A stretch of 64,000 bases of DNA from contig CM053331.1 of NCBI GenBank assembly GCA_028583605.1, positions 32,528,411 to 32,592,410 on the forward strand, written 5' to 3'. Numbering within the stretch: position 1 is the first letter of the stretch; every line of letters begins with the position of its first letter. The notes beneath the pieces are model-generated. The model did not search any database. It was not told where the DNA came from and saw only the letters and a list, made by a program, of their open reading frames with translations. A program made the translations under genes and the position numbers. This document shows, piece by piece, positions 58,081 to 64,000 of this stretch. This stretch comes from Dastarcus helophoroides. Lineage: Eukaryota > Arthropoda > Insecta > Coleoptera > Bothrideridae.

Positions 58081-59260
58081 ATTCATTCGATAGAAGGTCA
58101 TCGAATATTTACGTGAAAACGACGTTGCCACATCTAATAATTACAGGAAAAATACGATAAAAAACACATTGTTGATAATTATTCGTTAATTACTACAAAC
58201 ACACCCTCTAAAATTGTAGTTCCAAGTATCTAAAATGGTTTACATGTTATTTTTCATCGTATTCTTGATTTTTATTGAAACGTGAACGGTACGTAAAATT
58301 TCAAATGCCAATATTTTTTTGGTTTTCCATAGTTTTTCAAAAATTTAACTGGATCATTATCTTCTACAAACTACCAATATTTCAAATTTTGTTAAATTTT
58401 GAACAATAATTGTAAAATCGACACTAATCGAGAAATTTGGACTTGTTTTTTCTTTCGTTACTAAAAACAAAGAAAATGTTTATTAACATCAAATACCAGA
58501 AGCAATCCTTAAGTATTTAAGGTGTAAGTATATGTAATAGACATGCTGTCAAATTTCCCCATTTCAAAAGCAATAAAATAAATGCTTTTTCTACCGAGAA
58601 TTGTTCCCATTTATTTCGACGTATCCGTGCGGAAAAAATTTCTGATTTCTTTGTATCGATGAAACTGTTTGGTAATTTAGTCTTTTGAATAGATGTAAAT
58701 TAAAAATTCTTAACTATCGGTGTATATAGTTCGATACAGCTAGTCTGTATGTTGTTTGATTGACTATGTAGGTCAGAATTATAATCAAAGACAGCAAGTA
58801 CAAAAAAAAATTAAAATGTAAAAAATTGGACAGCATGAAATGGAGCGCAGCAGGGTGCCTGTAAATTTAGAAAATATATTTGCCTTGATGGGCCCCATTT
58901 GATGTTGAACGTTCTAACTTCCAAATGTTTCAATAATGTAATAACGTTTCAGGTGTTTCGAAACGATGAGAGAATATTAAAAAATGTGATATGTTTCAAC
59001 ATGTGTTTTATTCCGCCATCCCGTTTCCCTTTTTACAAGCCAGACCGACGAAACTGGCACAAGGTGCAAATATTCGAATTTCAAAACATGTTTTCAACTT
59101 ATGTAATCAGTCGGAGCTCTAAGTGGATCGAAGTAAGAGAGATAAACTTATGCTTAATATTATTATTATTCGGTTATCCCTGAAGCTTTCGCTTATCGTG
59201 CCCCCCACACTTATCTCATAATAGACCTGTTCTTTTGAAGAATTCTAGAACCTCCTTTAT
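58081..59260. other. Unique AT-rich stretch with one weak exon-like frame
   Basis: A frame at 58899-59183 contains an internal segment (about 58953-59061) bounded by AACGTTTCAG|GT and CACAAG|GTGCAA, so it could be an exon. Its peptide (FNMCFIPPSRFPFYKPDRR) matches nothing I recognise. No other feature is seen. Confidence 0.3.
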
Positions 59261-59288
59261 GAACCAAAGACCCTATTGTCTTTGGTTC
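59261..59288. repeat. 11-bp perfect hairpin
   Basis: GAACCAAAGAC (59261-59271) pairs with GTCTTTGGTTC (59278-59288) around a CCTATT loop. A 16-bp direct tandem repeat ATGCTTAAAAGGGGTT follows at 59316-59347. Confidence 0.75.
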
Positions 59289-59639
59289 AGTCAGAGCCCA
59301 AAGCTGGAATGTCTTATGCTTAAAAGGGGTTATGCTTAAAAGGGGTTATTTTAAAATTAGAGTTCGACCTGTCTTAGGATCTTAGTCATAAATTTTAAAT
59401 TCCGTAAATAAGGAATGTATGCGTTACTTTTGGACCCTACTGTATTTATTAATTTAACTTTCACTCTATCATTGGTTTGCAAAGTCAAAGCAGTGATAAA
59501 AAAGATGACCTGGTTCAGAAAATGTCGAATTGTTAGGTTTAAAGTAGTACTGTCGATACTTCTCGCGTCGAAACCACATCAAAAGTGTACAGGGTCTTTG
59601 GTTATAAATGCAGCCCTCATTTATCTTTCGAATTATGAT

Positions 59640-60090
59640 AGATACAAAAAAATTTGACTAAAAAAGTTTCTAGATATCTCTTAAATTTTTATTTGAAATA
59701 AGCTTGCGATATACAGGGTGCTACGTTTTTTCAGAATCAAAGTCAACTTTGGTTTTTTAAATGGAATAACCCAATTATTTTTTTATTTTCGAAATTGTCC
59801 AAAAATTCCACATATATTTTATGTAACATACCTATATCTAAATTCAATTGTTTCCGAAATATTGATGCTTATAGATCGCCAATATGATCTTGATTTTTCG
59901 TAAATAATAGATATCTATAAGAAATATTAGATTTAAAAGTTTATAGAAATCGCTTAAATATTTATTTCAAATATGTTTGCTATATACAGGGTGTTTAGCT
60001 TTCCAGAATACAAATCAATTTTGGGTTTTTAAATAGAACATCCGAATTATGTTGTTATATTTGAACTACTTTGATAAGTATTTCATAAGA
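59640..60090. repeat. Tandem TATACAGGGTG repeat, two copies
   Basis: TATACAGGGTGCTACG near 59712 and TATACAGGGTGTTTAG near 59988 head two copies about 276 bp apart. Both carry TTTCTAGATATC/TTTATAGAAATC-like upstream and TCAACTTTGG/TCAATTTTGG-TTTTTAAAT-GAA downstream sequence. A third, shorter hit (TATACAGGGTATTTACAA) lies near 60541. The word also ends the foldback at 1-1374 in reverse. TACAGGGTGTCC-type ends are common in insect short interspersed DNA elements. Confidence 0.65.
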
Positions 60091-60099
60091 CATAGCTTA

Positions 60100-61217
60100 T
60101 TCTTAGACTCAGCAGTTTAAAAATGTTATTACTTAAAAAACTGACAATTTTCTAAACTTAAAACAAAAACCTATAAGTATAACTCTGAAACCGTTTAACA
60201 TAGAAGAAATGGGCCCCTCTTTCCCTTTTTATTATTGATATATTTTGAAATAAGCCAGCTTTTTATGTTACTTCATTTTTTTTATTAAAGTTTTAATCGA
60301 AATGAACTTAGGATCTTATTGACGATTTAAAACCATCAATATTTTCAAAGCACTTAAATTTAGATATGGGATATATTGTATAAAATATATTTTCAGGGGA
60401 ATTCAAAAATAAAAAAGTAATCGGACTGTTCTACTTTAAAAAAAATTCACAGATTTCGCAATCCTTGCAACCAACGGAGACATTGGAAATGATAACACCA
60501 AATAGAAACATAATTAACACTTTATTTAACATACAAGGTTATACAGGGTATTTACAAATTTCAAAGACAACGTTGGCAGTTGATTCGGAATGATAAATAA
60601 ATACGAATTACGAAAAAAAATTAATAAAAAATGTTTACTTTTCGAATTGCAGACTTTCAAAGTTGTTATAAAAAATAATTTAATTAATAATTTCATAACC
60701 TTTTTACCGATCGTGTTGAAATATGAAACCTTTATTTATTTAGATTATTAAGGCTAGAATCTTAGTGACGAAGACCCTTGTTTTATCCGACATCCCTTGT
60801 AATTCACCATGACAATTATCTATGTATCTTCGAAGTAGTAAATAATAATAATTACATAAAATATGTATTGATTTACAACAATACGTATTACGTTAATTCT
60901 GTAATAAACCTTGTGATATTTATTATTATTATTTTGTTGTTGCTTAATTCGTGAAGTGTAATATTGTATAATCTTAAGTATAGATTTTATCTCATCATTT
61001 TTATATGTAATTATTCAGATTACAAGATGCTCTTTTTCAAAAAGTTTCGGACTATAAGGGAGAAGTACTCTATAGTTCACCAAAATTGATTTTCCGATAC
61101 CACCTTCCAAACATTTTTACACGGGTCTACTGCATTCCGAATATTGGCCTAGAAATCTGAACTGCCGATGCCGATCACTATTCGGGTATTTAAATTGATT
61201 GTTGTTAAATATTCGAA
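60100..61217. other. Unique AT-rich stretch, no gene seen
   Basis: No reading frame, RNA or transposon terminus recognised apart from the 60541 TACAGGG word. Runs of AATAATAATTA occur near 60.84-60.93 kb. Confidence 0.45.
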
Positions 61218-61948
61218 GGACCAGTACACTATGAGACGCCGTTCACAACATAATTATTTTTCATGAATATTTAATAAATCAAACAATATATGTAAAATTT
61301 TAAATTATATATTGTTTCGTTCTTGAAATATACTTCATTTCTGTAAAAATGAATATTTATATTCTCCTGATAGAAATTTTACATAAATCTATTTAAATAT
61401 TTTATATGAAAGTTTTATGTGGTTTTAAAAATATTTATATAAACTGTGATACATGAAACGACCGTGAGAGGCGATAGTAGCCGCACGAATCGAGCATGGA
61501 GTATGGTATTATTTATATATCAATTTTATTTTTCGTTGTCGCCACCTGAATCTTGATTATATTTACATATTTATCAATAGCACTAAAATCTGACATAAAA
61601 AGTGACAGCATGCTGCTAATAATAATAACAACAAAATAATAATAAATAAATAATAAAATAAAAAAAGTTTCAAACCTTAATTTAAGTTCCAGCGCTTCTA
61701 GCGCCCGCTACGGTGGTTTGATATATCACACTTTATATAAATATTTTTGAAATCACCTAAAATCTTTATAAGAGATATTTACGAATATTTATATAAAATT
61801 TTTAACAGAAGATTTAAATATCCATATTCATTGAAATTAAATATACTGCAAGAAAGAAATAATATATAATTTCAAATTTAATATAAATTGATTTATTAAA
61901 TATTCATAAAAAATTATTATGCCCTGAACGGCACCTCATACTACACAG
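61218..61948. repeat. Second foldback element, about 240-270-bp arms
   Basis: The left arm (about 61218-61490) begins AGTACACTATGAGACGCCGT and the right arm (about 61690-61948) ends ACGGCACCTCATACTACA. Shared inverted words include ATTAAATATTCATGAAAAAT, AATATATAATTT and ACACTTTATATAAATATTTTT. The inner ends (CCGTGAGAGGCGATAGTAG and CGCTTCTAGCGCCCGCTACG) also pair. The roughly 200-bp loop holds an (AAT)n run. Arms are better matched than in the 1-1374 palindrome. Confidence 0.88.
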
Positions 61949-62252
61949 TGGTTAAAAATTATGTTTCCTGTTTATGGTCTATTGACTACTTTATATTGAA
62001 GTCAGTTAGCTACCGCTTACAAACAAGATATATGATCTACTTATCACAGGGCCAAGATTTAGAAGTAAGAGGTCGACGAATTGATCCAAACAAAATTTTA
62101 AATAATATACAGGCTCTTTTAGTTAACATTTCCACAGCCGATATCTCTGAAAATAAAAAGGACCTATATATTGTATTATAAGTTTAGCATTGTAATGATC
62201 AGATGAATTAACCCTAAGGGTTAGATTAGAGATTTATTTCATAATAGAAATC
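61949..62252. other. Unique stretch with an unrecognised 77-codon frame
   Basis: Frame 61948-62181 (+) ends in IDPNKILNNIQALLVNIS-type sequence, more protein-like than the usual AT-rich frames here, but I recognise no family. It borders the BEL/Pao remains on the opposite strand. Confidence 0.25.
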
Positions 62253-62800
62253 TCAGGTATCTGAGACTAAATTTCCTTGCCCGTTTACACTAGGACACAA
62301 ATATAGCTGAATAAAATTACTAACACTTTTAGCTGAGATCAAATCTGTTGATAAGTCGTTCATATAAAAATTGCGACTGATTATTTTACTTTCTAATGGG
62401 AATTGTTCTTCAGCTTCTTTTGCTATTTTAAGAAACTGGCTGCAAAAAAGGGTGCACAATTGGTGCCGTAAATTACCATTATTAAACAGAAAGTTTTAAT
62501 AAGTCCTTCTTTGCGGATGCCATAAAACTCATTGAAAATCGGTATCATATGGATACCCTTTTTATCATTCTGTACATTTTAGTGATCTTACTTGACAGTA
62601 CAATAGGATAAATTAGAAACGGAACGGAAATCTTCTTGTATTATTGCTTGGGCGATTAAAATGACGTTAAGGCTGACTGCAGATGTGTCTTACCACCTGA
62701 ATTTTATGCTCCTTCACAGTTTGTTTGAACCCCCTGGTTGGATAAGTAGTACAATTCAGAAATTTGTCATTTCGACAAGTGGTCCACACGTGTCATCCCT
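62253..62800 (-). pseudogene. BEL/Pao reverse transcriptase fragment, broken
   Basis: Conserved blocks occur in family order across different frames. These are ELYYLSNQGV (family YYLPHH-V block), SLNVILIAQAIIQEDF (family SLND-L--GP-IQ-DL block), KITKMYRM (family DIEKMYRQI), VIYGTNCAPFFAASFL (family TYGT-SAPFLA) and FYMNDLSTDLISA. In the last the family catalytic Y-V-D-D box reads Y-M-N-D, so one catalytic aspartate is replaced by asparagine. A TGA stop follows KITKMYRMIKRVSI, with a frameshift to the next block. The final open part is 62253-62459. It cannot encode an active enzyme. Confidence 0.78.
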
Positions 62801-63211
62801 ATTTTTTACAAGTTTAAGAATCATTTTATTGACACTGAATGTGCCTCGCCCATTTTTCTTTCGTTTTTGAAAGGCAACGTTACAATGAAGAGACCACAGG
62901 GTGCTCGTAAGTAGTAATTGTAGTAAAAGTGTTATTTCGGGTCTTTTCTTCTTGGGATAAAAGTATTTTGTTTTCAGTTTCCTCTTGATCCTAAAATTTA
63001 TTGCCCCGGTCATGTAATTGTTCTTCCTGACAAGAATTTATGGTCTTTGAATTGCATGTCATATTTTTGTTTCTTTGAATGGACTTTTAAATGACCAGGT
63101 GCATTCAAACCAATTTGTTTTCTTGAAAATGAAGTTAATTTTTTCAAATTTCAATGAAATTTCTAATTACTCCCAAAATAAATTTGTTTCAGTTAATAAA
63201 TCTATATAGAT

Positions 63212-63285
63212 TATTTCGCATTGAAATCAGGATCATCGAAAAAAACATTAGAAGGCAGTTGAATGGCAAATTTATCAATCTTAAA
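63212..63285 (-). pseudogene. BEL/Pao protease-linker fragment
   Basis: AIQLPSNVFFDDPDFNAK followed by a stop resembles the family block LADP-FN just after the aspartic protease, normally continuing into the IDLLIGAD motif. It sits between the gag-like and reverse transcriptase pieces in the expected order and strand. Confidence 0.5.
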
Positions 63286-63499
63286 AATTGAGGTTGGTTC
63301 TGTGATTTTGTTTATCTTATTCCAGATCACACGTGAATTCGTTTAGATGTGATTTGATCCATATGGTACATTACTTCAAACTCTTTTAAAGAAAATTACA
63401 ATTTTTTAACTAATGCTGAAGTAATGATGTTCGCTTGACACTCTGGATTTAACAACGCTGGACATTGTTTAAAGTTACTGCACCTATTTCTAATTAAAA

Positions 63500-63645
63500 C
63501 TAGAGCTGTACTGGTTGTACTGATTGCCATTTTCGCTTTGCATGATCGTTTAATTTTTCGGCTATTATGGGAATAAATAAAATTAATTCCCTTTTTTTGC
63601 CGAAAGCTCTAAAACCTTTAATACAGTTAATTAGTTGTCTTAGAC
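63500..63645 (-). pseudogene. BEL/Pao gag-like fragment
   Basis: Residues QLINCIKGFRAFGK then LILFIPIIAEKLNDHAKRKW fit the BEL gag pattern (AL-ALG ... LI-II--KL----R--W) in spacing and in the conserved K-L and final tryptophan. The downstream cysteine region (QCPALLNPECQ) is in the next frame. Assignment rests on pattern and on its position upstream of the pol pieces. Confidence 0.5.
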
Positions 63646-63660
63646 CGGGTTGTGTGGTTT

Positions 63661-64000
63661 TTGTGAATTAAAAAATGTTTAGGACGGTTGGACCTGTTCT
63701 TTTATTTTAAAGCGGTCTTGCATTTTTTAAATTGAAATATACTCGTATAACCAAATAGACTACGAAATAATTTAAATCAAAATAATATTAAGGCATCTAT
63801 GCTCATGGCTCTTGAAAGAAATATTTTAGTACAAAGCGAAAACAATGAAATATTAAAATATATTTAATCTACAAGCAAAACTTTGTCAACTTTATTGTAA
63901 AAGTAATTTACATTACATACTAAAAATTATAAGTGCAGATATTTTACCACATTCGTTTACTGAGTACTTCAAGACAGTACGTGAATTGGATTTAGGGTAA
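63661..64000. other. AT-rich window end, no feature assigned
   Basis: Where a BEL/Pao 5' LTR and leader would be expected for the minus-strand element, I see no TG...CA-bounded repeat or tRNA primer-binding site that I could confirm. Confidence 0.4.

Larger units (their letters stand above)
62253..63660 (-). mobile_element. Degenerate BEL/Pao LTR retrotransposon (gag-pol remains)
   Basis: On the minus strand the expected order gag, protease, reverse transcriptase appears with falling coordinates, each piece interrupted by stops or frameshifts. Gag-like sequence lies near 63500-63645, a protease-linker piece near 63212-63285 and reverse transcriptase at 62253-62800. No integrase follows, since the frame ends at 62253 in unrelated DNA, and no LTR was recognised in the remaining 340 bp of the window. 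BEL/Pao elements are common in insects. This copy is clearly inactive. Confidence 0.7.

Noticed and set aside
52869..58088. 8-bp target duplication around the TAGGGAT element
   Set aside because: GTTTTACT and ATTCATTC agree at too few positions to be convincing.

Overview
The window looks like non-coding, repeat-dominated DNA from an arthropod, probably an insect. It is very AT-rich and carries almost no coding sequence. It contains several hAT-type DNA transposon ends with 8-bp target duplications, degenerate BEL/Pao gag-pol remains, the 3' tail of a non-LTR retrotransposon, a Tc1/mariner N-terminal scrap and Penelope-like motifs. There are three unrelated-looking satellite arrays. Only one segment (14670-14810) looks like an exon of a host gene: a GC-rich, phase-0, 47-codon exon on the + strand with good splice sites. 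Much of the window could be intron or flanking DNA of that gene, but this cannot be proved from the window. I could not identify the species or the gene.

Layout. 1-1.47 kb: a giant imperfect palindrome and a hAT end. 2.9-6.7 kb: a complete 3.3-kb non-autonomous hAT with perfect target duplication, then a second short hAT. 7-14 kb: degenerate A-rich satellite with embedded hairpins and a duplicated pyrimidine tract. 14-15.5 kb: unique DNA with the exon. 15.5-21.7 kb: satellite A (about 122-bp unit), split by a hAT element (18326-20860). 21.7-25.7 kb: a second, inverted member of that hAT family. 25.7-26.8 kb: unique. 26.8-32.9 kb: A-rich satellite with about 160-bp higher-order units and long GA tracts. 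33-35.4 kb: Penelope-like inverted repeat, Tc1 scrap and a palindromic TGTTACA minisatellite. 35.4-40.5 kb: satellite B, with a 600-bp higher-order repeat. 40.5-44.7 kb: degenerate A-rich DNA. 45.2-48.7 kb: dispersed repeats, LINE tail, hAT MITE and satellite C. 48.7-58.1 kb: hAT end, A-rich satellite, a hammerhead-ribozyme-like motif and a 5.2-kb inverted-terminal-repeat element containing the youngest satellite. 58.1-64 kb: mostly unique AT-rich DNA, a second foldback element (61.2-61.9 kb) and BEL/Pao remains on the minus strand.

Two observations stand out. First, the dominant low-complexity repeat has a 20-bp consensus GTCGAAATTTCGAGAAAAAA. This contains GAAnnTTCnnGAA, a textbook three-box heat-shock element, so the window carries dispersed arrays of potential heat-shock-factor sites. 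In several cases the array lies inside a mobile element with recognisable ends, which suggests that transposons carry and expand it. Second, the minus strand at 50031-50067 shows the layout of a type I hammerhead ribozyme: a matching core, a 6-bp stem I and a GUC cleavage triplet. Both are sequence readings only; function is inferred.
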